In this document: positions 1 to 10,990 of the stretch, in pieces | Numbering within the stretch: position 1 is the stretch's first letter | Layout: each line of letters starts with the position of its first letter | Assembly: GCF_028640845.1 (NCBI RefSeq) | Contig: NC_080546.1 | Span: forward strand, 70,640,723-70,704,722 | Direction of reading: 5' to 3' | DNA length: 64,000 nucleotides | DNA from: Ahaetulla prasina | Lineage: Eukaryota > Chordata > Lepidosauria > Squamata > Colubridae | Notes under the pieces: model-generated | Database searches by the model: none | What the model was told of the DNA's origin: nothing | What the model saw: the letters and a program-made list of their open reading frames with translations, nothing else | Made by a program: the position numbers and the translations under genes

Positions 1-481
1 GTGTGATCGCAGCTGTTTCTTCCTTTTAACTGCTAGTGGGGGTTTCAACTGATTGGGTGGGAGCTTGGCTGTGCTCTGATTGGATGGGGGTTTTTTTGTG
101 CTCTGATTGGCTGGGGGTGTGTCCTGTGTTGGTGGGGGCTTGGTTGTGCTCAGTTTAGTCTGTGTTGCAGGGGGATTTGAGCTGGTGAGCTGCATAGCTG
201 TTGTTTGGCTTTGTGGTCGTGCTATATCTTCATAGTGGGTGTCAGTCTGCTGCATGTATGGATTGGAGGGGTTTGAAATGGCTAATGTTGCAGCTGCGGT
301 CTGGCTTCTGGTCCTTGGTCGTGCTTCATGATCAGTGTGGGTTTGGGTCTGCTTTCTGGGTGGATGTGCGGTGGTGACATCCTGTGTGGATCTCGTGAGT
401 GTGGGTCTGGTGTCATTCCTCGTGTTAGGGACTCGTTTGTCAATAAGGGCGGGTTTCCAAATGGCTGGTAGGCGGGAGGTG
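1..481 (-). mobile_element. Penelope-like element (family 1), left inverted arm
   Basis: Reverse complement of the arm at about 482-945 and the same family as 43528-46211. Read on the minus strand it covers the region after the GIY-YIG-like domain plus the non-coding tail. No intact protein is encoded; ORFs here are accidental. The arm stops at the window edge before the ribozyme-like tail motif. Family assignment rests on the fuller copy at 44655-45905, which has reverse-transcriptase and GIY-YIG remnants. Confidence 0.75.
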
Positions 482-1090
482 TCATCTCAAACCCGCCCTT
501 ATTGACAAACGAGTCCCTAACACGAGGAATGACACCAGACCCACACTCACGAGATCCACACAGGATGTCACCACCGCACATCCACCCAGAAAGCAGACCC
601 AAACCCACACTGATCATGAAGCACGACCAAGGACCAGAAGCCAGACCGCAGCTGCAACATTAGCCATTTCAAACCCCTCCAATCCATTCATGCAGCAGAC
701 TGACACCCACTATGAAGATATAGCACGACCACAAAGCCAAACAACAGCTATGCAGCTCACCAGCTCAAATCCCCCTGCAACACAGACTAAACTGAACACA
801 ACCAAGCCCCCACCAACACAGGACACACCCCCAGCCAATCAGAGCACAAAAAAAACTCCATCCAATCAGAGCACAGCCAAGCCCCCACCCAATCAGTTCA
901 AACCCCCACTAGCAGTTAAAAGGAAGAAACAGCTGCGATCACACATTGCTCCCAGAAGCACGAAGCTGAAGCCTGAAGATGACGAATGAGACTTCGTCGA
1001 AACGTCGCCAAGACACTTCCAATTTTACACGGGAGAAAACCCGAACAACCAAAGACCTATATACAAACACCCGTGAAAACCTCAGAAAAC
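482..1090 (+). mobile_element. Penelope-like element (family 1), right inverted arm
   Basis: Mirror copy of 1-481, extended to the element's 3' tail. The tail holds a hammerhead-like motif (973-1006) and ends in AAAACAAATA followed by (TA)n. The join near 485 is abrupt, and the left arm reaches about 40 bp further into the element, so the two copies were joined at different internal points. No functional ORF remains. Confidence 0.75.
966..1012 (+). ncRNA. Hammerhead-ribozyme-like motif in PLE tail
   Basis: The core-like CTGAAGA is at 973-979. A 6-bp stem GACGAA/TTCGTC (981-986 with 993-998) closes loop TGAGAC. GAAAC follows at 999-1003 and GTC at 1004-1006, the predicted cleavage position. 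Stem I is short (two G-C pairs next to the core) with a possible outer gaag/cttc pairing. One unpaired T (980) between core and stem II is not canonical, and helix III would be minimal, so activity is doubtful for a monomer. PLEs are known to carry hammerhead motifs; this copy is inferred from pattern only. Confidence 0.5.
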
Positions 1091-1114
1091 AAATATATAT
1101 ATATATATATATAT
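1091..1114. repeat. (TA)n microsatellite at PLE end
   Basis: A pure TA run directly follows the PLE tail. The same adjacency is seen at 43438, 45918 and 46212. Confidence 0.9.
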
Positions 1115-1289
1115 ATGCGCTGTGAATATAGTCCAAATGGCCGACAGAATGGTTGGAATGTAGAATTAGCTGTACATGCATATCCCTCAATATGATCCCT
1201 ATGCAAGCAAATTTCTAGATTAGAAATGTATAGCTTTACAAAACATTTGCTCTAGATGGGTGCATTGCACTTGTGGCCATGAAAAACAG

Positions 1290-1530
1290 GACAGTGAATC
1301 ATGCCTGGGCTGGGCTGGGCTGGGCTGGTGACATAGCCCTTTCCTGTGCTTTGATATAATATATAGGTCTGGGTCACAGACAGTTAGGAACCAGGCCACA
1401 GAGCTGGAGATGAGCTATGGGTGAATGAAAGTGTGCATTCATGGTATCTAGGTTGCCCGACCCATAGAAAAATTGTCTTCCACGAAACTGGTCCCTGGTG
1501 TCAAAAAAGTTGGGGGTCTGCTGATTGGCA
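1290..1530 (-). mobile_element. Degenerate hAT-like non-autonomous element
   Basis: The right end reads on the minus strand as CAGCAGACCCCCAACTTTTT followed by a caccagggacc-like stretch, typical of short hAT elements found as worn copies in vertebrates. It contains a short GGGCT tandem run at about 1307-1326. The left terminus and target duplication could not be identified, so the start is approximate. Confidence 0.4.
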
Positions 1531-1921
1531 CCCAGCATTCCTTCTCACTTATAAATAGGCGTACTTTATTTAAAGCCTTTTTATTTGAGTGCATGGCATG
1601 TGGTAGCTCTTCCTGAACATAGTTTTAAATGCATCTACCTGATTGCCCACTTTTAGGTGGTAAATCTTTTACTTGACTTTTTTTTCTTTTTCTTTTTCTT
1701 TTACTGGAGTGGAAGAACCTAAGGGCTGTACTGAGATGGGAACGATGCAGACTAATTGAAGCTGTATCGTATTCTTGGGTGGGGCTGAAATTTTCTAGGG
1801 TTTTTTCCCCCATTTTTTTGCGGGGGGGGGGGTAGCAGTTTTTGAATACAGTACTTTCTTATTCAGAAGGGCTCTAGAATTTTTTTTTTTAAATCATTTT
1901 AACTGAAGGTTTAGGTTGTAC

Positions 1922-2113
1922 CAGTGGTGAAATTCCCCCTGTTCTATCCAGTTCGCCAGACCAGTAGCATCGGCAATGGGAGGCTCCGCCCACCCACCGG
2001 GACGTCATTACGTCCCATTTTTTACCATCTGCACATGCGCAGAAGGGGCGGGTGTGCGCATAGCGTGCTCCCGTTCCTGAACCGGTAGTGAAGGTAAGTG
2101 GATTTCACTGCTG
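1922..2113. mobile_element. hAT-type MITE, 192 bp
   Basis: Ends CAGTGGTGAAATTC and GGATTTCACTGCTG form an imperfect terminal inverted repeat. The flanks are ggttgtac (1914-1921) and ggttgcac (2114-2121), an 8-bp target duplication with one mismatch, as expected for hAT. The interior is GC-rich and has no ORF. It lies in the FNIP2 intron upstream of the first exon seen here. Confidence 0.8.
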
Positions 2114-2289
2114 GGTTGCACATACTTGCTCTAGAATTTTTTTCTTTGTAAGCAAATACCAGAAAGAAGAAAGTGTAAAAACCTATATCTCAAGTTTGGT
2201 TTTAATGCTGTTCCAAGTTTTTCAATATGCATCCCGAAAGGATCAGCTCTGCATTCATTTTTAATCCAATCTTATTTCCCCCCCCTAAG

Positions 2290-2378
2290 GCTATGATCAC
2301 ATGTAGAAAAATAGCAGAAACAAACCAAAGAGTGCAAGTTTACATTAGCCATATTATGGATGCACTGGATGAATTTAG
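2290..2378 (+). CDS. FNIP2: FNIP2 internal exon (first in window)
   Basis: The exon follows a pyrimidine tract and AG and is followed by donor GTGAGT. It encodes AMITCRKIAETNQRVQVYIS and continues to MDALDEF, matching the start of the FNIP middle region. It enters in phase 0 and leaves in phase 2, joining exactly to 6085 across an intron of about 3.7 kb. FNIP2 binds folliculin; the FLCN-FNIP complex is a GTPase-activating complex for RagC/D at the lysosome and also contacts AMPK and HSP90. The protein's N-terminal third must lie upstream of this window. FNIP1 was considered, but the later exons fit FNIP2 better. Confidence 0.88.
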
Positions 2379-2492
2379 GTGAGTTACTGTTACATCAAAT
2401 TTTATTGACAAGATATGCATCTGTTCTTAAGATTAATCTGTTTCACAACTCAGATCCTGTTCTTTTTTTTTACTTTTGTCCTTGCACTAACC

Positions 2493-2809
2493 TGCAGATG
2501 GTTCTCGACTTATAAACCATAATTGAGATCAAAATTTCTGTTGCTGAGCAAGACAATTGTTAAGTGAATTTTGCTCCATTTTGCAGCCTTTCTTTCCACA
2601 GTTGTTAAATGAATCACTGCAGTTGTTAATTTAGTAACATGGTTGTTAAATGAATCAGGACTCCCCATTGACTTTGCTTGTCAGAAGGTAACAAAAGGGG
2701 ATCACATGACCCCAGGACACTGAAAAACTGTCATAAGTCACTTTTTTCAATGCTGCTGTAACTTTGAACAATCACTAAATGAACTGTTGTAAGTGGAAGA
2801 CTAATTGTA
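2493..2809. mobile_element. R repeat (terminal-inverted-repeat family), old copy
   Basis: Matches 10603-10990 and 26307-26878 along most of its length: a ttgttaagtga motif, a ccattgactttgcttgtcagaaggt block and a final actaaatgaactgttgtaag. The ends are the most decayed of the three copies. The family name is unknown to me. Confidence 0.7.
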
Positions 2810-3785
2810 TATTCATGTAGATTTTAATGGAGATCATTTGAATCTCCCTTACTCAAAACTAAACATCTATAGTACCTATAGTGCAGGTACTAAAGATGAA
2901 AATGTTTCAAACTTGATTTCTGTAATACATCGATAATAAATAGAGAATTCCTACTTTTATTTGTCAACTTCCCCCTTCTCTTTGTCTTCATATCCTTCAG
3001 GCTAAATTATGCTAGAAATGATCTTGTATGCAACATTACTTTCTAAAAGAGGCAAAAGTTAATTTGTGGATGGTGATTTGTGGGATGGTGATGTCATTTC
3101 TGTTCCTTAAACACACATCATACACCTGAAATTCAGAAACATAATCCTTCATACAGTGGTATTCTAGAGTATTGGCTGATTGTTAAAGTTTTAGGTATTA
3201 AAAGCAAAGCTGAGCCCCAATATCTAGAATGCAATTTTTTTTTGCAACATATGGTGCAGTGGCAATGGAATTGTCAGAACTGGTTATTAAATATCAGCCT
3301 TGACCCATAGTAGAGTATCCATAACTTTATAATATATCAGGATAGAATAATTTAAAAAAGCAAATCTGCCTTGTTGACTTCAACCCTGATAACTTCATGG
3401 ACATTTCCATGGCATTTACTTTGTGGCAATACAGAAGTAGTTTGCCATTGCCACCTTTATTGCTACTTTCCAATATGTCTGGGATTTTGTAATGTTTTCC
3501 CATCCAGGTATTAGTGAGGTCCAATTCTGTTTAGCCTTTTTGGAGTCTGAGATGCTCCTATTTCCTCTGATGCTGTGTGTGCAGACAAAAATCTAAATTT
3601 AATCTGAAGCATACCTCTAACAAATTGGATAGAATTTGTAAAGTAAGACTTAAAGCTGCTGTTCTTTAAATATATGTTTGTTGGTTGATTATAATAAGTA
3701 TCTTCATTATGTATTTAAACTATGATAAATGCTTCAGTGTCAAGGGATCACTATCCAACATTTTTTCTTGACTTTATATATTTTA

Positions 3786-3850
3786 AGCCATTGTTTTTCA
3801 AATTTGACAACTTTAGAATGTATGGACTTCAGCTTCCAGAATTTCCCAAG
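3786..3850. mobile_element. Fragment of the hAT MITE family seen at 54657
   Basis: The stretch with tttgacaactttagaatg and tggacttcagcttccagaat resembles the arm of the MITE at 54657-54791. No termini are visible. Confidence 0.45.
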
Positions 3851-4004
3851 ATTCATGCTCTAAGCCCTTAGTTAGGCCATTTTGCTCCCAGAAATAAATG
3901 GTACACAGTTGTATAAAATAGAAGCCAGTAGCATTTGTGACTAAATATTTGATTTCCAATTCTTCAGAAGCATCCCAAAAATACTTTTTTTTCAAGAGAC
4001 AACT

Positions 4005-4075
4005 GGACTTTCTGTTTTTTTCTTTGAAGACGTTTTGCTTCTCATCCAGGAAGCTTCTTCAGCTCTGACTTGATG
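4005..4075 (-). mobile_element. PLE family 2 tail fragment with hammerhead-like motif
   Basis: On the minus strand it reads CTGAAGA (4062-4056), one base, stem GCTTCC/AGAAGC around a 6-nt loop, then AAAAC and GTC (4031-4029). The same tail occurs at 54808-54962. The first G of the GAAAC box is A here and one stem pair is broken, so this copy should be dead. Confidence 0.6.
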
Positions 4076-4085
4076 ATCATTAATT

Positions 4086-5165
4086 AATTATAAAGTATTC
4101 TTTCCATAAGAAAATGTTTTGATTTGAAAAAAAAATAAAGATAAAAATTGGAAACTAGAGAGAATGAATGAAAGATTACAATTAAAGGAGACATTCAAAC
4201 TCAATTTACAATTACAGAGTGAAGAATATTGAAGAATAATTGTTTTTAAGAGTGTGTGAGATAGACTGTATTTAAAAGATATTATGGAAGAGGAACAAGT
4301 TTTACCTGACAAGATCAAAACGGATTTGAAAACGTCAATCTATAAGAATGACATGGAAATACGTTGCACTACACATAGAAAAGAAACTGGCTGATGTTTT
4401 TATAATTAAAAGGGATAAATAACAAACCAAGAGAATAACCTGGATAGTTTTTGTACATTGGATTTACAGGCTTGTTAGAAGTTTTGAAGAATTTGTGAGA
4501 AAGGACAGACAAAAAGTGAAAAATCAAGTTCTAGGACATATTTAAATAAATAGTTTGAAGGAAATAAAATTCAAGATAATTAGAAGTAGCAATAGCACTT
4601 AGACTTATATACAGCTTCCTAGTGCTTTTACAGCCCACTCTAAGAGTCAGAATTTTGCCCCAACAATCTGGGTCCTCATTTTACCTACCTCAGAAGGATG
4701 GAAGGCTGAGTCAACCTTGAGCCGTTGAGATTTGAATTGCTGAACTGTAACTAGCAGTCGGCTGAAGTAGCCTGCAATGCTGCACTTTAACCACTGCGTT
4801 ACCTCGGTAAAAGAAAGAAATATAAAATTGGATTATTTAATCAAGGTTTAAGTAGATATGTTATTATCTTTGATAATCTTTAATGGTCTTTAGATGATCA
4901 GGACCAAAATAAGAGGTTTTAAGGATTTATTTATAGATCATAGAGATGACATGGGAAGAAAATATCATTTGTTGTCTTTAACGAGAAGATGATAAGTTAA
5001 TAAAATTATTTATACAGGACAAAGGTAACTTCTTTTTATATTTTTTTACTATATTTTTTCTTTTCTATTTTTTATTTATCTCCACGTTCTTATTTTTATT
5101 TTTTCCATTGTATTAGTTGTTACTGTTGTAAATGTAATTTTAATAAAATATATGTATTATTAAAA
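4086..5165 (+). other. AT-rich, LINE-like sequence around the SINE
   Basis: Purine-rich broken sequence before and after the SINE, ending in a T-rich tract and taataaaatatatg, suggests an old LINE (possibly L1) 3' region. No conserved protein block could be read, so the identity is open. Confidence 0.3.
4588..4807 (-). mobile_element. Sauria-type tRNA-derived SINE
   Basis: On the minus strand it starts with a tRNA-like head (ccgaggtaacgcagtggtta), runs through a gttgactcagccttccatcc body and ends in tatataagtctaagtgctat. That order is characteristic of the squamate Sauria SINE, whose 3' end resembles BovB. Two other copies are at 26399 and 56916. Confidence 0.85.
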
Positions 5166-6084
5166 CTCTCCTGTTTGTGTTTGTGTAACCTTTAACTGGG
5201 AAAAACGGTACATTGTAGGACAACAATTTTTGAACCAAAGAACCTCAAAAGGGTAACTTACAGAATGTGTCTAAAATCCTGTCAGTTCTGTGGAATTGAA
5301 ATTTTATAAAACATTTTATAACCTAAATATTATCATAAAACATTTCACCACAAAATACAAACTTTCATAAAACATTTCCTATGGTCAATTCCTGATTTTT
5401 TTCACCATACTATATAGTTTAACATGGGTTATTTTCTAGGGAGATATTTCTTTGAATATCTCCCTGAATTTTGCAGTGAAGGAAGTACATTAGAAGCTCT
5501 TCCACTGTTGAGGAATTTGCCAAGAAAATGTCTCTGAAACTACAACCCAATGGGTCACAGGTCGTCTAATTACCACTAACAATTTATATCCCACCTTTTC
5601 TTCAGGAGCTCCGGGCAACATCCATAACACTGCCTATTTTTCCATTCTGCAACTGTTCTTTGTGGAAGAGAGAGCTGAGAAATACTATCTGGCCCAAAGA
5701 CTTTCAGACTTGCATTGTTGGATCGCCAAAACCATCAGATCAATTTGTGTCTCTTCCCTGCTGAGCACAAAATAAACCTCTTGTACAATGTGGAAAGCTA
5801 CTAGAATTGAAAGAAAAGCAAAAATTTGGCAAGAATGTCAAGCTTCAGTCAAATTAGCAAATAAATATTTGAAAAAATATATGGTATGAAAGGAGTACAT
5901 TGAGCTGTTTTGGTTAGACATAGAGAATGAATGAGGATAAATTGAAAAAATACATAACGGAAAAGTGAATAAATCAAGAGGAAGAAGAAGCAGCAGTTTT
6001 GGTTGTTCCCCCCATTATGGGCAAAATACTTTTATATTTGAACCATTTCTTCTTGTTTAAGCTAACGTCCTTTTCTTTTGGTAG

Positions 6085-6231
6085 AACTACAATACGGAAT
6101 TTATACACAGTTCCAAGGATTGCAGAACCTGTGTGGCTTACTATGATGTCCTGTGCTTCAGAAAAGAGTCTGTTATGCCAACACTTTCTCAAGGAATTTG
6201 CTGTTTTGATAGAACAGAGCAGCAAAAACCA
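6085..6231 (+). CDS. FNIP2: FNIP2 exon, middle domain
   Basis: The acceptor TTTTCTTTTGGTAG precedes it and donor GTGAGT follows. It encodes [20 protein letters not shown] and then [16 protein letters not shown], a highly conserved FNIP block. It completes an arginine codon split with the 2290-2378 exon and ends in phase 2. The next exon starts only 91 bp downstream. Confidence 0.92.
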
Positions 6232-6322
6232 GTGAGTAATCTTGTTTTGTGTTGCTCCTCTAGTTTGAATGGGAGGCTTATTGCAGAGATATAACTGTTT
6301 CTGCTGCTGCTTATTTTTATAG

Positions 6323-6492
6323 GTTTTTTGCTGCTCTATTAACAGCAGTGTTAACTTATCACTTGGCCTGGGTCCCTACTGTGATGCCAGTTGATCATCT
6401 CTCCATCAGGGTTTTCTCTGAGAAACATGCCTCACCATCTGTGAACATGCTGGCAAAATCGCATCCCTACAATCCACTTTGGGCACAGCTTG
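6323..6492 (+). CDS. FNIP2: FNIP2 exon, middle domain
   Basis: Acceptor TTATTTTTATAG, donor GTCAGT. It encodes [20 protein letters not shown], then the MPVDH segment and ends NPLWAQL plus one base. This is among the most conserved parts of the FNIP family. Entry phase 2 and exit phase 1 fit both neighbours exactly. The M at 6348 is internal, not a start. Confidence 0.93.
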
Positions 6493-6771
6493 GTCAGTAC
6501 AAAAAATTCATATCTAAATTCAAGATGACTCTTTAGGCATGGAAGATTTTTTTTCTGGAAAGAAATGTGCTCATATGCACAAATGTTGATTTATTTTAAT
6601 TCGTTATGCCACCAAATCCTGTGGGATTTTCAGCAGTTAAAAATCCATGAAATGTTCGTGACAGGAGGCAACATTAAAAAAAAATAGATCAAGCATAAGA
6701 ACATACATACATTTAGGGCTTTTAATCAAATTCTGATTGAAAGAGCTGTCTTTTTGGTTTGATAATCAAAA

Positions 6772-6828
6772 ATTACCCTGTAGTAAGATGGGAGGCCAAT
6801 AAATTTAATAATAAATAAATAAATCCCC
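6772..6828 (+). mobile_element. L2-like LINE 3' tail remnant
   Basis: The phrase taagatgggaggccaataaa followed by (AAAT)n also ends the longer fragment at 34746-35130. Only the tail is left. Confidence 0.5.
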
Positions 6829-7855
6829 TTAAAGTGGATAATGCATGTACCTGTAATAAATTATTATTATGAATGATATTCTAGAAGATCATTTAAAAAT
6901 TCCACTGAGCAATTATAAATTACTTTTTCCAGACTTTTTTTGTAAACAAGATTCAAATATCTAGTATCAAATATAATGGCTTGTTCCTTCCAATTAGAAA
7001 ATTATTAGACTAGATTTGTCTTGTGAGTCAGATTGTTACTATCATGATGTGTGCCCTCTAGCGGTTACTAAATAGCTTGCACTCTACAAAATTGGGTTTA
7101 ATTCTCTTTTGACATCCCTATTAATGAAACATAAATGCAAAAACATATCATCATGAAACACATAATCTGAATCGCTTAAGTGCCATGGCTTATAATAATA
7201 CTTTGTCTCAGGGCCCAGTAAAAGCATTGTGAAATATACATTAGATCATTCTGGATCCTAAATGGGAAGTCACATCTCTTTCTCAGTCCCCCAATCTGGA
7301 GTAGACATTCAATTCTTATGCTATAGAAGTAGAGTAAAAGGATTTTTTGTGCAAAAATTAAACAGTGGGGCATTCAGTCATTATATTTCATCTTCAGCAT
7401 TTCTAGATAGACTTGTTCAGATCTTCCAGAACTCAATTTCACAGTTACGCTATTAGTATTTAAATCAGAAGATTGTTTTAGCAGTAGTTAGGAATTGCTA
7501 CCATAATAGTTATGCTGACAATTGATTTTAGCTGTCTCATCTTGTTGCCATATCTGTGAGATATGCGTTTTCAGATTTTTTGAATTGCAGTTCTTTGCAT
7601 AATTTGGCAAAAAATTTTTTTAGAAAATTAAATTCTGTTGAGTGTTAATCTTCCTCTACTGAAATAATTATTATAAAATTAAGTTACTAAAGTGGATCAT
7701 TTTACTGAGGTGTGGGTTTATCATTTAAGGTGAAATAGTAATATTTTAGTACTTTCATTCTTTTTGTAGTTAGGTTAAACAAATAGATTAAATATTTGGC
7801 ATTGGTCTTTGACGTATATTAATTTTTTTTTTCTTTGCTCACTGTGCTTATTTAG

Positions 7856-9074
7856 GTGATTTATATGGTGCTGTAGGTTCACCAGTCAGAATGACAAGGA
7901 CAGTAATTGTTGGAAAACGTAAAGATTTTGTTCAGCGCATTCTCTATGTCCTTACATATTTCTTACGGTGCTCTGAGTTGCAAGAGAATCATCTCATCTG
8001 GAATGGGCAGCTTGACAAAGGAGAGCAAGCTGTGAATGGCAGGAAAATTATAACAAGTCTAGAAAAAGGAGAAGTTGAAGAATCTGATTATGTGGTTGTC
8101 ACAGTTCAAAACGAACCTGCTCTTGTACCTCCTGTCCTGCCTCGAAGGAAGGGTGCTGCTGCTGTTGTTGCTGCAGAACCTGACTGCTGCTTTGAATCTG
8201 GCTGCTTCAAGGGAAAGCATGAGAGGCTTAATGCTGAGGGCAATTCTGAAGCATCCCCACACTTCTCCAGAGTTAGCTCTCCGAAAGGAATTTTAGGAGA
8301 AATTAAGAAAGGGAAAACTGTAGTTAATTCAGAAACCACATGTGGAAGGCATGGTATCTTAGAGGATTTAACTGCAAGAATGAATGAGGACAAGCAGCAC
8401 AGTGTAAAAGGGCAGTTGTTTCAAAACTTGACAGCTGTTCCACATTCTAAGAAGATTGCCCAGGCGTATTCTCAACTGGAAAAGGTTACCTTTCAGATTG
8501 GAAGTTCCACCTCACCAGAATCTGATTCCGAAACCCAAAGAATGGAAGTAAACAAAACTTCGGAGAAACGCAGAAGTAAAACTAAATCTCTATCTGCTCT
8601 ATCAAGCTCATTACATATAACATCCAGGGCCCCACAAGAGAAATCTGACTTATGTCTTAAAACCTGCACTAGCCAGAAAGTTAAGGAAACACAAATGCCA
8701 ATGGCACCTTGGCTGCTATCAGTTCCACAGTCTGTCATTCTTGATAGAAAAGTCAGAATGGTAAACCTGGGAAAACTAGATCAAGTTTATAGTACAAGCT
8801 CTGAAAACTTTGAGAGAAATTCTCTTGACTGTGATTCAGGAAGTTCTACTGATGTACAGAGGTCTGGCCAAGCAGTTATTAAGAACATCGCCTGTGGGGA
8901 GGTTGAAAGCAAACTCCATTGTAGAATGGAGGAGAACATTCCTAGAAACGAAAGTTCTGATAGCGCTCTTGGGGACAGTGATGATGAAGGTTGCACGTAC
9001 ATTCCAGATGAGCAGTCAGTCACTGTTAACTGTAGACCTGAAGAATTTTTAGAAGTGGAACTTGCTTTGCCAAG
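7856..9074 (+). CDS. FNIP2: FNIP2 large exon: end of middle domain and linker
   Basis: This 1219-bp exon begins after TTATTTAG and ends at CCAAG/GTAAAG. It opens with [20 protein letters not shown] and [19 protein letters not shown], then [15 protein letters not shown]; the [11 protein letters not shown] and NEPALVPP segments fit FNIP2 rather than FNIP1. The rest is a serine-rich, probably disordered linker with conserved islands [16 protein letters not shown] and [18 protein letters not shown], rich in phospho-acceptor sites. It ends EVELALPR before the C-terminal domain. The ATG at 7891 is internal. No frameshift or stop was seen in about 405 codons. Confidence 0.95.
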
Positions 9075-10602
9075 GTAAAGAAAAAATAATAATAACCAAA
9101 ACTACTGAGGGTTGTTTCAGTTTTTGTTTCTTGCACTGTTTTGAGAGGCATGGGTAGTGAGGTGTAACCTGTTTTTTCGTCATGTCCACCTGATCCAACT
9201 GATTCTTAGCCAAAACAATGGAATCTTACGCTTAAATCTTAAACTGTGGAAAGATGCATTTACCTGAGTAGTGACAGTTTTTAATATGTACTAATGTTAA
9301 TAACATGAGAAGCTGTATGCTTATTGTTGTTACTTTTACCTATATGCTACCCCATCATGTTATTTCCTTTCTGGAAAAGAAACATTATATCACGTGCAAA
9401 AAAGAAGGAACAAATAGTAAGCCAAAGAATTCAAAGGCATGAACAAAAATTAAAAAAAAATTGCTAAGACCGTTTTATACCAATATAATTCACCATATTC
9501 TGTCTAAGAACTTATTCTGTATACTTGGAAGGCTTCCAGTAAGTCCTCATACAGATTAATACATTGCTTTTTCTTTATCCAGTTATTCACTTCTTTCTCT
9601 TTCCTCGTGACACATTTAGTTTTCTTTCATATATTTATTCATATGTTCATTATATCTACAGTATATATATGTCCAAAACAGATCAACATGTTTTTTTCTT
9701 ACTAGCCACCCACTTTTTTATTCGAGCCACTTATATTCAGCTCCCAAGTGTTCTTGTCCTTGTATTATCACACCCATTGTATATTAAGTACCCTTTTCTC
9801 CCTACATTCAACTGACTTTTATGTTTCTCCTGACGTACCCAACCATCACTGCCTAATAACAGATAACACTCCTATACATAGATATTTGCACTTATTTCAG
9901 CAGTATTAATTCATTAATTTTAAAATGTTGATCAATTGTTATCTATGATTTCCTATTTTCATACCTACCTATGATGGCCAGGATATCCATTTATGTTTTC
10001 TGACATGCATTTAAATTTTTCATTTACAATTAAATCTAGACCATCATGTCCCTGCAAATATTTATCAACTTTATTACTCTACTTTAATTTATTGTGATTA
10101 CATTTTATTTTATTCTCATACACTATATGAACATTTATACTTGTTTTTCCTTCTTGCATTTCATTTGTTAATTCCCCTATGTTACTAATTTTTCGCAACC
10201 CAATCTTCCATATGCAGTGAATTTCAGCAGATGCTATTGGTATCAACTTCATGGCTTTGGTCATTGAAGTTATCAAAAAATACTTTGTAATAACTGAAAG
10301 TATAGACCAGTCTTCTTTGTCTGTGACACATGCAGCACTTCCACATAATGATAAGGCCAGTATTAGTCAGCTTAGTACATTTTGACTAATAGGCTGTAGT
10401 TTTAAGCTCAGTTTTACTACAAGGATGCTAATCATAATCAGCCCAAACTAATACGTCTAATCTGGAAAGGCTTTGCAAGCCAACATGATTCCCACATCAA
10501 ACTATTAGGAAGTATATGTAGTTTACTGATACATGCTCAGTATTACTTGTTTTTGATATTAAAATAATATGAAGTAATTTTAAAATCGTTTTAATTTATT
10601 GT

Positions 10603-10990
10603 TACAGGTATTCCTCAACTTACAACCACAATTAAGGCCGAATTTTTAGTTGTAAATTGAGACATTTGTTAAGTGAGTTTTGCTCCATTTTATGACTTTT
10701 CTTCCCAGTTTTTAAGTGAATCACTGCAGCTATTAAGTTAGTAACATGGTTGTTAAATGAATATGGCTTCCCCTTTGACTTTGCTTGTCAGAAGGTCACA
10801 AAAGGTGATCACGTGACCTCTGGACACTGCAACCATCATAAATATGAGTCAGTTACCAAGCATCTGAATTTTGATAATGTGGGGATGCTGCAATGGTCAT
10901 AAATGTGAACAACGGTCATAGGTAACTTTTTTCATTTTGTAACTTCGAATGGTCACTAAACGAACTGCTGTAAGTCGAGGACTACCTGTA
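10603..10990. mobile_element. R repeat, full-length-looking copy (388 bp)
   Basis: Begins TACAGGTATTCCTCAACTTA and ends GTAAGTCGAGGACTACCTGTA-like, so the termini are inverted repeats of roughly 24 bp. The interior has no ORF, so a non-autonomous DNA transposon is likely. No clear target duplication was found (possibly TA). Confidence 0.7.

Larger units (their letters stand above)
2379..6084 (+). other. FNIP2 intron
   Basis: Bounded by GTGAGT and by TTTTCTTTTGGTAG. It contains an R element, a hAT fragment, a PLE family 2 fragment, a Sauria SINE and AT-rich LINE-like sequence. No further exon was recognised. Confidence 0.8.

Noticed and set aside
939..1195. ORFs on both strands across the (TA)n at 1090
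   Set aside because: They arise from the TA repeat (YIYIYI) and PLE tail, and have no coding character.
7891..9078. Reading the 395-codon ORF as a single-exon gene
   Set aside because: It is internal to the FNIP2 exon: conserved residues precede the ATG and the apparent stop lies in the donor GTAAAG.
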